DNA from: Breviolum minutum Mf 1.05b.01
Lineage: Eukaryota; Sar; Dinophyceae; Suessiales; Symbiodiniaceae
NCBI GenBank assembly: GCA_000507305.1
Contig: DF241006.1
Location: 1-64,000 of the forward strand
DNA: 64,000 nucleotides
Reading direction: 5' to 3'
The notes below the pieces were generated by a model. It was not told the origin of the DNA. It did no database searches and saw nothing but the letters and a program-made list of their open reading frames with translations. Positions 42,701-54,930 of the stretch are shown piece after piece. The translations under genes and the position numbers were made by a program. Numbering within the stretch: position 1 is the first letter of the stretch; each line of letters starts with the position of its first letter.

Positions 42701-44242
42701 CTCGTCAAAATGGGAACCTTGAATCTTCCCCCAAATAAAGGGTGAACAAATCCCCAAATACCTTGCAGGTTTCACCACCTAATTTTTTGTTTTTTGTTCC
42801 CGTTGAATTTAGGTTGATTTTTATGAATGTTTTTTTGTTGGGTGCAGTGGTGATTTTTTTGATTTTGAGAAATTTTCATTTGTGTGGTGGGTGTTTTTTT
42901 TCATTTCGGCTTACATCCACTCACTGCATACACTGACTTTGACTCTCAGTTGGTGTCTTTTTGTCACTCACCAGGGGAGAGTTATTATCCACCGGGCAAC
43001 TCGTGACGCGTTATGTCTAGTGATTCAGGTCACCAGGGCAGGCCTCCAAATCCAAGTGGTTTCCTGTGGTTGAGGTTTCTTATTTGAAAACATACTGACC
43101 CGAATCCCTTGGTGAGATGAGCCAATTTTCACTTCGTCTAATTATTTTCCAATTGAGTTGAAATCACCAACTAGATGACTTTGAATATTTTCTTGATGGG
43201 CACCACAAAGATATCATATATCAATTTGAGGGATCAAATCCTACCTTTGGTTTCCCAGGGGATGAAATCTTCCCTCACAAAGGAATTGAGAATTTCCTTC
43301 AAAAAACCAACCGGTAGCACGTCAGCTCGCATGTCGTTAGCTCAATTTTGAGCTATAAGTAAAAGGCTTGGTTGATCAGCTTCAACAAAAAGTTGAAATG
43401 CATGAGGATCTCTTCCTTTTTTTTAGTGTTTTTTGTAGTTCCCCCTTTTTTAGCAACCAACTTATAGACATTGCAGTGGAGATCATTGGATATCTCGGAT
43501 ATGAGCTTGATTTTCAGATTGGCATGATGATTCAAAACCCGTTTCAAGATTGTTTTGTTTGTTTTTGAATTTAATGACATGAATCGTTCATGACAATTCA
43601 CACTGTTTTTTTTGATTTTATATCATGGAATAATCATAATTATAATGATCAGCACTTGTAGATCAATAAAAGAAAGCATTTTGATTTTTCGTCCATTCCT
43701 CATCAATCTTTGTCTTGCAGCTCATAGGCCAAAGAAGTAAAAGAAATCGCTGCTGAAGTGGATGAATGAATTATGTGAATGGTGAATAAGTCAGCCAATG
43801 GAAAATCCAATTCTAATAGACATGCTTCAGGATAGCATTTCGAAGAACAAACGCCTTGAGTTAGTGGTCAATCTTCTCTTTAGTTGGATCTAAACAGCAC
43901 AAAACACAAGTGACGTCAAGCTAGAACATGTTGAAACAATATTGTTCAACTTCTAATCTTGATTTGAGAACTTGATTGAACTAGTTTGATGATCTCAGAT
44001 GTTGTTCATGTCCACTCAATGTTTTCTGCACAACCTTCTACCCGAGGTTCTTTAGAGAGATTCTTGTGGATGATGTTTTTTTTACTTGGGGGGATCCGAA
44101 AGTTGTCTCCCAAATGTGGAGCCCTGTAGTTTCCAAATGGAGCGATTCCTTTGGCATGATCCTACCCGTGCTTCTGGCGCTAATCGTGGTTGGGACACCT
44201 GGGAGTTTTTTTGCGGAGCTTCGTTGCGAAATGTGGTTTTCA
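42701..44242. other. No gene recognised
   Basis: T-rich sequence. A decayed family A right end (GAAATCACCAACTAG) lies near 43174. Nothing else supported. Confidence 0.3.
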
Positions 44243-44466
44243 CTCCCTGAAACCAACAGTGAACCGCCCCTGAATATAGGCCAGGCCCCAAAAAGAAATT
44301 ACTAGGTGGTGGTTTCAAAGATTCTTTATGTTCATCCCTATTTGGGGAGATGATCCAATTGGATTCATATTTTTCAGAGGGGTTGGTTCAACCACCAACC
44401 ACCAACTAAGTATTCCAACTTCAACCATCCATTTTTCAGGTGCTTTCACTCTTAGTTTCAGGGCGT
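44243..44466. mobile_element. Family E element interrupted by family A
   Basis: The left arm CTCCCTGAAACCAACAGTG and CCCCTGAATATA, and the right arm AACCATCCATTTTTCAGG...TTAGTTTCAGGG, flank the family A copy at 44302-44409. Confidence 0.65.
44302..44409. mobile_element. Family A introner-like element nested in a family E element
   Basis: CTAGGTGGTGGTTTCAAAGA at the left and CAACCACCAACCACCAACTA at the right. Family E ends lie on both sides (44243 and 44466), so this copy inserted later. Confidence 0.7.
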
Positions 44467-44904
44467 CCGTATATTTTTTTCGGGCATGCCGGCATACCCT
44501 GGTTATTTTACTAAGGGATCCCTTCTTGAATTAACCTTCATGGAATCCACGGCCATCCATGGGGTGTTGGTTTTTTTTTGGGCAGCATCCAAGATCTACG
44601 TAACAAAATACAGGATCACCCAACCGTTGATTCGGAGATCTTGAAGGCTTTCTTTCCACCGTTGAGTTGGGATTGGATATGTGTCAAACGAGTGGGATTT
44701 TTTTTGTGTGAACCATCAACAATATCAAATTGGCATCTAATTTTTGGCAGAGTTTTTGGGTAGGGAGAATGCCAGATTGACAGCAATTCAGATGTCTTTT
44801 TAGGTTGGTATATAAGTGATGTTATACTATGTTATACTGACTTCACACAGAACATACCTTCCCTGAAACTAAGGGCTTGCGAGTTTCCATAAATCCAGCT
44901 AGTA

Positions 44905-45036
44905 CCTATAGCATCCATGTAAAGTATATTCACCTACATTTACCATAAAAATCAAGCAAATGTGGTATATTTAAGTATATTTAATTGATTTTTTATGGTA
45001 AATGATCTGGTAGATATGCCAGTCCCATGGATCCTA
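44905..45036. mobile_element. Family B element with internal duplication
   Basis: Ends CCTATAGCATCCATG and CCAGTCCCATGGATCCTA. The middle has extra TATATTTAAGTATATTTAA relative to other copies. Confidence 0.65.
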
Positions 45037-45067
45037 ACACCACCCACGAAACACTACGATTTCCCAG

Positions 45068-45184
45068 GTCCCAATGACCTCCGCGATCAAGAACCAGGAG
45101 CAACCCTGGGCGGCCAAGCTCTTCTTGGAAGTTCTGGTGGTGCCGTGGTTAAGAAAAACAAAAGCATGCAACGGAATGAGACGG
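45068..45184 (+). CDS. Putative exon, 117 bases
   Basis: CTACGATTTCCCAG then 117 bases to AGACGG/GTACCT. The frame with high third-position G+C reads VPMTSAIKNQEQPWAAKLFL and on, phase 0 to 0; a second frame (DLRDQEPGATLGGQALLGSS) is also open. Confidence 0.4.
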
Positions 45185-45430
45185 GTACCTCCAGTACCTT
45201 CCCAAAAGCTCCATGGGTCCTTGGCATAACTTAGGTAGTCCTAGCCCCTTGGAGTTTGGTGGGGTTTTTAAGTGTAAGCCAGAAAAAATATTCAGTCGTT
45301 TAGTTCACAGCCCTGAAAAAAGAAGCTCTATGAGATTTCGAGATTGAGAGGGTGTGAGCTTTGTCAAAGATACTACGTAGATACTGTAAACAAATATGTC
45401 AAAGTGGTACGACATTTCCTGTTGCATACG

Positions 45431-45546
45431 ATTGATGGAAGATATCCTGCACCAGTTGTTATGCTAAACATCCCATTCAATCCATTCATATTTACAGGGT
45501 TTCATCCATCCCAGGTGGTTGTTTGGAATTTCTTCCATCAACAGTA
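45431..45546. mobile_element. Family J element
   Basis: ATTGATGGAAGATATCCTGC at the left and GAATTTCTTCCATCAACAGT at the right. Confidence 0.7.
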
Positions 45547-45840
45547 TTTCTACGGATCTGAGACTCGATGAGTAAAGCAAAGGTCAGTAGGTGGTTTGCA
45601 ACCAGAAACGGCACAACTCCCAAAGAAGAAGCCAATTTCCACTTGTCGTTGTTGAGTTTTTGTTGTTTTCCCGTTTTTTTTTACATGTTCACATTGTCAT
45701 ATCCTAGTAATATTCAACCTAAAGGATCATCATTGGACCCGGACCTTGCAGGAAGGGTGAATGAACTTTGAAGCTGTAATTATAACAGGGGTATAGGGTC
45801 ATAGGGTCCTCAAAAATACCAAAACATATCAAGAAATATT

Positions 45841-45942
45841 TGGATGTTTCCGAAAATAGGGGTACCCCCAAATCATCCATATTAATAGGGTTTTCCATTA
45901 TAAACCATCCTTTTGGGGTACCCCTATTTTCGGCAACATCCA
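45841..45942. mobile_element. Family D palindromic element
   Basis: TGGATGTTTCCGAAAATAGG at the left and CCTATTTTCGGCAACATCCA at the right: almost perfect 20-base terminal inverted repeats. Confidence 0.85.
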
Positions 45943-45969
45943 TTTAGGGTAGTAAATCTTCGCTGCCAG

Positions 45970-46044
45970 CATCCCAGTGTTCAGCCCTGCTTCCCTGCAC
46001 CAAGGACGTAGCGCATGTCTATGGATGCTTGGACTCGGTCACAG
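45970..46044 (+). CDS. Putative exon
   Basis: TTCGCTGCCAG then 75 bases to GGTCACAG/GTGGGT. Two frames are open (one SQCSALLPCTKDVAHVYGCL). Good splice flanks. Confidence 0.35.
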
Positions 46045-46236
46045 GTGGGTCAAGGCAGTCGTTGAATTACATGGCAATCAAAAGGAAACGATGGCGTTCC
46101 AACCATCCATTTTTCAGGTGCTATGTCATTTAGTTTCAGGGAGGGTAACTAGAATATACTAGAATTAACGTGTGTAAGTTGGTTGACATAAGTCTTCTAA
46201 ATAGGCTTTATAATTCACCCAACATAAATTCATACA

Positions 46237-46351
46237 CCCTAAGAATCCTTCAAATGTCATGGGGTGTCAAGTTGCCACCTGTCTTAAGGCCCCAGGGGTG
46301 TCATGAACGGAGGGTCTGGTGTTTCCATAGGAGGGGTCAGGATTCTGAGGG
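46237..46351. mobile_element. Family M element, copy 2
   Basis: CCCTAAGAATCCTTC at the left, GGGTGTCAAGTTGCCACCTG inside, GGGGTCAGGATTCTGAGGG at the right; longer than copy 1. Confidence 0.7.
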
Positions 46352-46458
46352 CAAATCACCCAAAGTTCACCTATTGGTGAATCAACTAACATAAATTACC
46401 CAACATAAAATCCAGTTTTAGGAGGTGAAATTTGGGGGTCTCGAATGGACATCCATCT

Positions 46459-46578
46459 GGTCAAATCATAGCGACCGAAAACACGAGTTTTTCACCCCAA
46501 CTGGTGGTTTAGTACGGGAAATCCCTGGCTATTTCAGGGAAATCTAGGTTGGTGAAATATTATTCCATTTGGCCAGAT
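46459..46578. repeat. Family N repeat, copy 2
   Basis: CAAATCATAGCGACCGAAAA, CTATTTCAGGGAAATCTAGG and GGTGAAATATTATTCCATTT match 39214-39329. Confidence 0.65.
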
Positions 46579-47010
46579 CCATGATCGCTAGTAAATCCAT
46601 GGTAAAACTACAATCGTACCTCGCGGATCCTATGACTTTTCGCTATAGATGATGGGCCTTTTGAGGTGATACAGTGATACGAATCGGGCGGTAAATTTTT
46701 GTGGCTTAACAACAAGGTTGTTGAAACAACCGGACTGAATTATATCCCCCAAAAATTATATGTAGGAAGTCCACTCACAAAGATTCACTGATTCTTGTGT
46801 AACCAAGAGACCTACAACAAAACACAATTTTCCGGCTCATGCATTACATTGGTCACCACTTTTTCGCTCACGGATCACCGATCCAACGCCTAATCTCCCA
46901 AGGAACTGTTTGTCGCACGGTGCTAGACTCTGAGGTCACTGGGAGAAGAAACAAATGACTTCTGTTGTTGGTCAATTGAGCAATGGAAAAATGGCTGGTT
47001 GCTTAGTGTC

Positions 47011-47080
47011 TGTATATAGGGGATTATACTACCCAGTTATCTAATGTTATATAGAGATCATGATAAACCATTCTATGGGT
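47011..47080. mobile_element. Family C element, partial
   Basis: TATATAGGGGATTATACTAC then CCAGTTATCTAATG and TGATAAACCATTCTATGG; the right end is shortened. Confidence 0.5.
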
Positions 47081-47455
47081 CTACTTGCTTGGGATGCTAC
47101 CCCCCCCCCTCCACCCAGGATGCAATCGTATAGCTTAAATGAAGGTCTAGGTTGGGTTGGGATTTCCGCACCTGGTGGATATGTTTCATGTCATCCTGGT
47201 GGTAACGAGGCAGCATCCTGGGGGGGGTAGATTCAAGCCAATTTGTTTGAAAAAACGGGGGGGTCCTTGGTTGTTTGTGCGTTTTTTAGTGATGATAATT
47301 CCTGAACTGGTATATGGTTTTTCTGGTGGATGAATGATGGAAATTGTTGGAATTTGTGAAATGGGAGTACCATCCATTCATGTCTAATCCCATTATATTG
47401 ATCAACTGGTATGATTAGTGGGGTGGGGGCCCGTGCAAGATGTTTGTTTCGTTGC

Positions 47456-47923
47456 TCAAGTGCATGGGAAGGGATGATCCAGATACAGTAATGACAGGTT
47501 TTCATCCACTAGGCCTTTTCTTGTTCTTGTTGTTCCCAAGTCACAAGCGTTCCAAGATAGTGTTTGATGTTTTTGTTTGGTCCTTTGATCCTTCAGAACC
47601 TTTTCTTTATTTGTCCAAATTTGAGGATTTGAACACGATGCTGCTGCACCCCCTAGAAGGACCATCCCAGTCACCCGAGAAACAAACGGTGAACCATTGG
47701 AAGATGTTGAGATCTTCCTTTTGCAGACGGGGGCGCAAGACCTGGCAAGAAGTGTATTTGCTTTCAAGAAACACCCCACAAGAAGAACATGGATTATTTC
47801 CGAAATGATGTCATGTTTGAAGCCAGACATACTTCTTTCCAAAGCATCAATCACTTTGCGGCTCAACTGTTTGGCCATGTAAGAATGCTTTGTTAAGTTG
47901 ACTTCTTCCATGATTTCATCCAT
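47456..47923 (-). other. Minus-strand 155-codon open frame, unrecognised
   Basis: Starts MDEIMEEVNLTKHSYMAKQL and is helical in composition for the first 50 residues. A 122-codon plus frame overlaps it. Could be a first exon on the minus strand. Confidence 0.25.
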
Positions 47924-48194
47924 ATTTCATCCTTTTCGTTTCGGTCAAAAACCTTTACATCAGTCCTATATCCAACATATCCCACATTGATTTTTGAAAG
48001 TCGAATTCAGTGTGTATTTCCAAAAGATTTGTTATGTTTGCACTTGCGAACCCCAAATTCTGAGAAATCAATAGAAACCACACATACCCATTTCCCCCAA
48101 CGACATTGAAGGAATCCACTTTTTTTCGTGAAACCTTGGGCCCAAAACCTCAGCATTTTTCTTTGGCAAACTTGGCTGTGCTGGAATTGGCCAG

Positions 48195-48274
48195 GCAACG
48201 GCCTTGAATTGGAAGCTTTATTTGATGGCCGTACCAGGCGACGTGGGGGAAGCAACACGCAACGGTGGTGGAAG
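48195..48274 (+). CDS. Putative exon, both sites good
   Basis: GAATTGGCCAG then ATALNWKLYLMAVPGDVGEA and TRNGGG to GTGGAAG/GTGTTA. G+C about 53%. Confidence 0.4.
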
Positions 48275-49135
48275 GTGTTAGAGATGTGAAGATTGATTTT
48301 AGTTTTAACAAAAGGACATTGCTTTATTATGACCAAACTGTGTCATTATTGATGTTTATACCTTGGTACAGTATCACCAATATGCAAACGTTTGATTCTG
48401 GCATTATACACATGTTTTGTTCAAAGAGAACTGCCTTTTCCAATTCCCTTTCCCAGCAACGACTTCTTTGGCGTATTTTTTTTCAGATGGACATTGATCC
48501 ATTTTGCCTTGCAAAATATTGTTCAAATCGGGTGAAACCACCAACTACTTATAATCAAGCAGTAGAACAATAGAAAAAGGCACACTGCTCTCTCCCTCCC
48601 CTTCGTTTTTTGTTTAATATGATCAACCAAATTGTTACCCCCCTAAAACGAACGTGGCAATGGAAAATCATCGTTGTTCATAGGAAATACATCTTCAATT
48701 ATGTTGTTTTTCTATTGTCATATGGATTTTGTCGTGGATTTACTCCCTTGATTCCTAGAAATCTTCGTGTTTTATGACTGAAAAACCCTTATCTCGGCTG
48801 GAAGGACTTCTGGTGCCCACATGCTTCATCAATATCGTATGGGTGCTCAGTGGTGGAAAAAGTCCCATCATAGAGAGCGATTTAGTGTTACCCCTAGGTT
48901 TCTTCTAAGTAAGCACATCTTAGTTTTTGTTTTGGAAAGAGCTGTTTGAAGGAAACTGGATATGTTCATGTTGTTTGGATACTATGTTGAATAACACAGA
49001 TTTATAATTTCAAGTGGTTTGATTGTGACATCAACCGCCATTTCTGGTTCTTTAGTATCAAAGCATCATGGGACCTATCTAAAGATGACCTTAAGAGTCA
49101 CCTTTTCTGCAGAGAAACAACTCATGATGTTACAC

Positions 49136-49261
49136 GGTGGGCCGGAACCAGATATAAATGGAGTTGTAACCTCTTGAAATGGCATTATAAATGGGTAACT
49201 AGGGTTGTAACCCCCATAAGTGGAGTTATAACCCTACTTATGACTGGTCGGGGCCCACCTT
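49136..49261. mobile_element. Palindromic element bounded by GGTGGGCC / GGCCCACC
   Basis: GGTGGGCCGGAACCAG at the left and CTGGTCGGGGCCCACC at the right, with GTTGTAACC and TATAAATGG words repeated inside. A related half occurs at about 53120-53195 ending GGGGCCCACC. Confidence 0.55.
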
Positions 49262-49265
49262 GGTG

Positions 49266-49590
49266 AAGCTTGCTGAGAAAGAGGCTTTCAGAAAAGTTCC
49301 CATCAGCTTCTCGACAGAGAAAGGTCTTTGGCACCTGGGTTGGTTGGACGTTGCTTTCATACTATGCCATGTTTCATTTCGCCTCTTGGCATAGAAAGAA
49401 ATATGGGAATGGTGGTGGTGGTGATGGTGGTGAATGCTGGGTGCTAAGAGATGTTTTGTTTTGTTTGAAAGATGGATTCATATTTTTTGACATAGACACT
49501 TTGGATTACTCTGGCGAGATTAGATTCGATTTCATTGGCTGGTGGCCTGTTTGGTTAGTTAATGGTTCGATAGTCAGCAAAATCAGCTAG
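49266..49590 (+). other. 106-codon open frame, probably partly exonic
   Basis: CTTGGTGAAG leads into two open frames. One (KEAFRKVPISFSTEKGLWHL) ends at TAG near 49390. The other includes a glycine run from a GGT repeat and continues to 49590. Frame not resolved. Confidence 0.25.
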
Positions 49591-49595
49591 ATGCA

Positions 49596-49686
49596 TAGTA
49601 GATAGATGGATAGGTAGATGGATAGTAAGATAGACAGACAGACAGACAGATAGACAGACAGATAGATACATAGATAGATAGATATG
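49596..49686. repeat. GATA/GACA microsatellite
   Basis: TAGATAGATGGATAGG passing into a GACA run and back to GATA. Confidence 0.85.
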
Positions 49687-49989
49687 CTGATAAGGGGGGG
49701 GGTGGATAAAAAGTCTGAGACAGTTGCACGTATATATATATATATTCTGATTGTTATTATTTATATATCATTTTCATGTTTTATTGCTATCATTGATATT
49801 CATTAGATTCACAGACTACCAACATGATAGAATACTGTTCCAACTTGAGACCAAGGTGAAGCTATGAATTTCCTTCAGTTTTGGCCTTTGAAAACTCGTC
49901 GAAGTTAGCCCCAAACAAACATGCCATCTGAACCAACCATCCATTTAAAAAAGCAAAATGTTGGTTTCAGGGAGGGTATACGAACAAAA

Positions 49990-51300
49990 CACATATCACT
50001 TTTAGCATTTTAGTCTTTGCCATCTTTTCTTTATTTCAAATCGTACATTTGCTATCATTTACTGTGCATCATATATCATGCTGAATTTCGAGCAAAAACA
50101 AACATTGAAATGCATCATGGTCCTTTTTCAACCAGAACCCCCCAGCCCCATCCCATAGCGCTGCATCTTTTCGCAAATTCTATCCAGGCGAAACAACCTT
50201 TCGGCCTCTTGTGTTTGTACAAGGCGGTGTGACCCGACGGAGACCGAGTTGGGGAAGAAATGTTGTGAGCACAGTGAGCACTGCTGTTTATTTGAAACGA
50301 ATCACTGGTCCATGACTTGGTTGGAGTTATCCCTATCCAAATACCTCCTTTGTGTTTTGGGTAGGTTTTGGGGGTCCAGTCATACCGAACCTCAGGAGGT
50401 GGCACTGGATGTCTAGGGTATGGTGAGTTTGGATTTTTGTTGTTCCTGTCTTTGAGTTTGAAGACCTTAAACATCAACATTTGAATTTCTGCTTGGGTCA
50501 CCGATGCTACCCTAGTCTTCCAAACATCTTCTATAGCAGAACCTTCCCACGTGTGTGAGTGAAAACAATGTTCCATTCTAGCAAGAAACCTTTTGGCCCT
50601 TGAGATTTATTTGATTTTGAGACATGCCCTCTTGATGAGACAAAAATACATATGACATGCTCGGATAGTGAGATGCTTTCAAAAACTTGCTGAAATTAGA
50701 AAAAGCCTGCCTGCAAAATAGCTGTTCTTGATACTTTCCATCAACTTGAAACGCCTCAAAAACCAGCCACCGGTTGCCAAAACTAACAGTAGACAGTATA
50801 CCAAGGAGAGCATAGATGTTGTAAACATATGTAAAAATGATACCCATATCCATCCATGTATGGTAAATTCACCCTTCATTTGGGCTTACATTTTTTGATT
50901 GTAAATGTAATAGGTATCACTTGTTCCAGTCCCAACTCCTACCCGATAGGAATCTCACAACCTCACATCTTTTTGCCCAACGAATCTGTCAGGCTCGCCA
51001 AGGGGAACGCGGATCTTTGTTACACCAATTGGATTATTGGACCTGCATGGCAGGTACCGTTACTGTCAGTGGGGGTACCGTGTTTTTTTTTTTGTGAACT
51101 TTTACTGAACTTGAAGTATGAAGTTAAGATGAGTTCATTGATCTTTTCAATACAAGTGGCAATAAATCTATTGTAGCGAAAATCTTTCACTGAACATGAA
51201 CCTTCCAGAATGTTTCACTGAAAGCATTGCTTGTTCAAAGAAATGTTCCAAAGAAAACCGTTAGCGCACCTTGTTTCGCCAGTATGCAATCAAAACCAGA
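49990..51300. other. No gene recognised
   Basis: A decayed family B copy near 50840-50950. Open frames (50115-50576 minus) lack support. Confidence 0.3.
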
Positions 51301-51367
51301 ATCTTAGCTAACTCCAGAAGTCAGAACCGATGAGTACATAAGGACAACAGTTTTAATCTCATGATGT

Positions 51368-51556
51368 GTGATGCTGACATCATTGAAGTCCTTGGCAGGT
51401 GCGGCTTGTCCTTTGCTACTTTGGCATGCAGGAGAATTTGAAGGTTTTAGTTGGTTTGGTGGCGAAGATGAAAAGCAACTTGACAAAAAGGCGGTAGCAT
51501 CTAGATCTGTGATGTTCCTGGGTGATGGCGGGCCCGACATCCAAGGTTGCAGCTAA
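51368..51556 (+). other. 62-codon open frame, exon-like
   Basis: Contains FGGEDEKQLDKKAVASRSVM and ends DIQGCS-stop. An AG acceptor at GGTTTTAG (about 51450) may define the real start. Antisense is also open. Confidence 0.25.
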
Positions 51557-52119
51557 CATGTATCTACATCTAAGTTGTTCACAAAACAAAACATAATCCA
51601 GCAACCCGAATGAACCAACACAAGCCACGTGAAAACTGCAACAACGCAGATGGAAATGAATTCAGTCACGACCCCCCAAGGTTTTGTAGGACCTATACTG
51701 GTAACACTCCCAGCCTCCTGCTCGCAGAACTTCCTCAACAAGTCCAATGTGACTCCTGAGTCAACGTTGCAAGGTTAGTGGAGCTTCCTAACATTTTGAG
51801 AAGACCTTTGTGGCTTCTCTACCTCTTGGTGCCAGGAGCTTCGTAGTTGTTGATGCTTCCAACCATGTGAATTCATTGGGAATTGCTGGTATAGTTGGCT
51901 TGGAATTTAAGGCGTTTTGTTCTAGGGAGAAATATGTAGGGTGTTCTTTTTCACCCCACATGACAGAATCTCTCAAAATTCCCAGCATACTAACTATGGT
52001 TGATTCTTACCAGGACACCAGCAGATTTGAGGTTATTATATTCATTTTCCCACATCCATTTTCGCGACACATATCCATTCATTTCCCAACGAAGTTGGCA
52101 GTTGATGCTTCTTGAATAG

Positions 52120-54930
52120 GCCTGCTTTCAGGGTTGGTAGCAACTAGGACCACTTCCATATTCTCCAAGTTCAAAAACAAGGGCTAACTAAGGAACTAAC
52201 TGACCCCTTTATTTGTAGGATAGAAAGATGAAACAATTTTAAAGTGACCATTTCTTTCCATAATCTACGCGATCATTTGCTGGATCAGTGGAGCATGGTT
52301 GGTAACGACTGATCTGCAGGAGTATGGCTGGGCTACAGCGCGTGGCTCTATTGGACCAATGGGAAATTGAGACTTGGAGATTTGGAAACGGCATTGTTTG
52401 GGTTCACGAGTTATATATAGATGTCATATAGGCGTTTGCAATGCGTGACATACTGATATATTTTTACGGATCCATCTTTTATTTTTTTTACTCACTCGTA
52501 AACTGTATATGAATCAATATACACTACACAACTTTGCATGCAATATACTGTATCTTTTTTACATCTAATTTATCGAATTGTTCTTTGTCATTTCACAGCT
52601 TATCCTTTTGTCGAAGGCATGAACTGTATAGATATGATATCTTCAATCAGTTCCGTTTTGTGCTCTTATCTGATGGTTTGAATTACACTGCATAAAACTA
52701 ACACAGCCCGTGAAAGATGGTTAGTTATATTAGTTATTTTTATGGTGATGTTTATTTTGTCAAGTGCCCAAGCTCAACCTCAAGAAGCTTTCAAAGGACG
52801 GCCAAAAACTGCAGATGTTAGCGATCATGGTCTCCTTCTATTTTTATGATTACTATGCTACTATTAATACAAACAAGCAGCAAACTATTTGTTTACCATA
52901 TCATATATGTCCATCATTATGGAATCATCACCACTATCATGTCCCAGACATACATTTTTGTTTCCAAGCGCACTGTGAGTTGTTACCTAGATTACTGATC
53001 CACACTCCCACAGACAGGGACCACCAGAAACACTTTCATTTGCAGTGAAAGCTCCCCATTGCTTGCCTTTATGGCCCCCTTTTTATCCCAACATATCAAA
53101 GAACATCCTAAATTTGTATTCCCTACACCCATTTATAAGGCCGCCATTTATAAGGGTTATTTCACTCCATTTATCACTAATAGGGGCCCACCTTGTATTT
53201 TTTTTGTAGTTGGCTGCAGCTTCCTTTTCAGTGTTCGCTGGGTTCCACCTTAAGTTGTCCTGAGGAATCTGGGTAAGTTGTGGATCATGGTAGCTTCGCT
53301 GTTGACAGACGGACCACGGAGACCGCGTTGTTTGGGGTTGACGTGATCATCGCGGGAGGTAATTCATCAAATCAGAACTTTTTGGCAACTTCCCATTGGA
53401 TTACTGGAAAAAGGCAAATCCCCTAATTACTGTAGGTGGGGGTTTCAAAGTTTTTTTGCTTTCAGCCCGATTTTTTGGGAGATGATCCAGTTTGATTAAT
53501 ATTTCACCATGTCCAAAAGAGAATTAGAGAGCAAAGCAACGCCTGAATTGACTTTGGGAGTTTTCCGAGTTTGGGATGTTTGTTGATTTCAAGCGGATGG
53601 ACACCAAGCAGAATACTGTACTTGGTGGTTCAAAGACTGGTGGTTTTTGAAGTCTTTGATTTGTTCAGGGGATTCAGGAGTGATTTCGCAAACCCTCTGA
53701 CAACAAAAGGCTAATGTCATCTTGCATAAATCACCCAAGCAATATAAGCATAATATACAGTACCCATGTTTTGATTTACGTATATACATACATTTAATAA
53801 TTGGTTTGGAGTTCAGCTGTAGAACATGATATGTTCAAGTTTGCTAATTGTCTTTCCAAGTCGTGTTGTAGGATTATCCCTCCAGCTGGTAGAATGGTTT
53901 TTAATTGTTGTTGCCCAGCTCATTATGAACCTCACTTTGGAGGCCTATCAACCATACGTACCAACCACTTGGTAAGTAGTCATTGGCTCAATTGGACTCA
54001 ACTTCTTCCTTTTGTTTGACTTCATGAATGGTTGCACTTCTCACCATTTTTGCCTTACCACACAATCACGGAGAAATCCTTCAAAAACTCACACCGTTGT
54101 GTGTTCCCTTCAACAAAGGTGGCACATTATTTCACCTGGTACATGGGGATGTGTGACCATCATGTCCGTTCACTGGCTTTCATCAATCTCTTCCATGGAT
54201 TTTCTTCCAGTGTCCTGGGAAGATGAATGTGGGATGAGGTGAACGGTTCCACGGGAAGACGGGACGAAAATCCCACATTGTTGGCAAATTGTTTCTCCCT
54301 TACATTTTTCTGTACAAATCAGGTCAATTACTATAGTCAAACTTGGACCAGGTATTTTTCATATAAACAATAATATATGTATATACAAAACATGTTAATT
54401 CGGATATATATATATATATAACATATACCGTACAGAAGGATTTGGTACAAAACCAGGTTTTGACTTCATGTCGAGGCAAGAAGCTGTTTTTCCAATGAAC
54501 TTTCTGAAAAAAAACAAGGTTCTAAGATCATTTTGGGCATTGAAGGGAAGCAAAGGTTGCATGAATAACCCCCCCCCCCTACTTGTTAGACTATAAGATA
54601 GAAAACCTGTGTCATTATCAAATAGCCATTATGGGGGTATATTTCATGAATGGCATCTCCTGAAAGCATGTGTTCCCAATCATCCAACGTATTTCAGGAG
54701 ACTCTTTTACCTTGATTGAAAATACGGAGTTCTCAACTAGTCCACGAGGCGCATTGAAAAATCACACAGGGCTGGTAGATCCCTCCAAGACTGGTACGTT
54801 GCTGTGTTCAAATTGGGTCCATCCCAAACCAGCTGATGATGGGAGAAAACAAAATGGTTTTATCAATTTGCTAGGACATCCCTACGTATCCGGAACCATC
54901 CCATGGACCTTTGGCAATCTGTAGAGGATT
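52120..54930. other. No gene recognised
   Basis: Open frames at 52764-53048 and 54670-54924 (plus) look protein-like but have no firm splice or start evidence. Contains a truncated family A copy. Confidence 0.3.
53433..53510. mobile_element. Family A element, right end missing
   Basis: TAGGTGGGGGTTTCAAAG and GGGAGATGATCCAGTTTGAT match family A, but no closing ACCACCAACTAG follows. Confidence 0.5.

Noticed and set aside
45719..45943. 74-codon minus open frame
   Set aside because: Most of it is the translation of the family D palindrome; similar peptides appear from other copies of the repeat.
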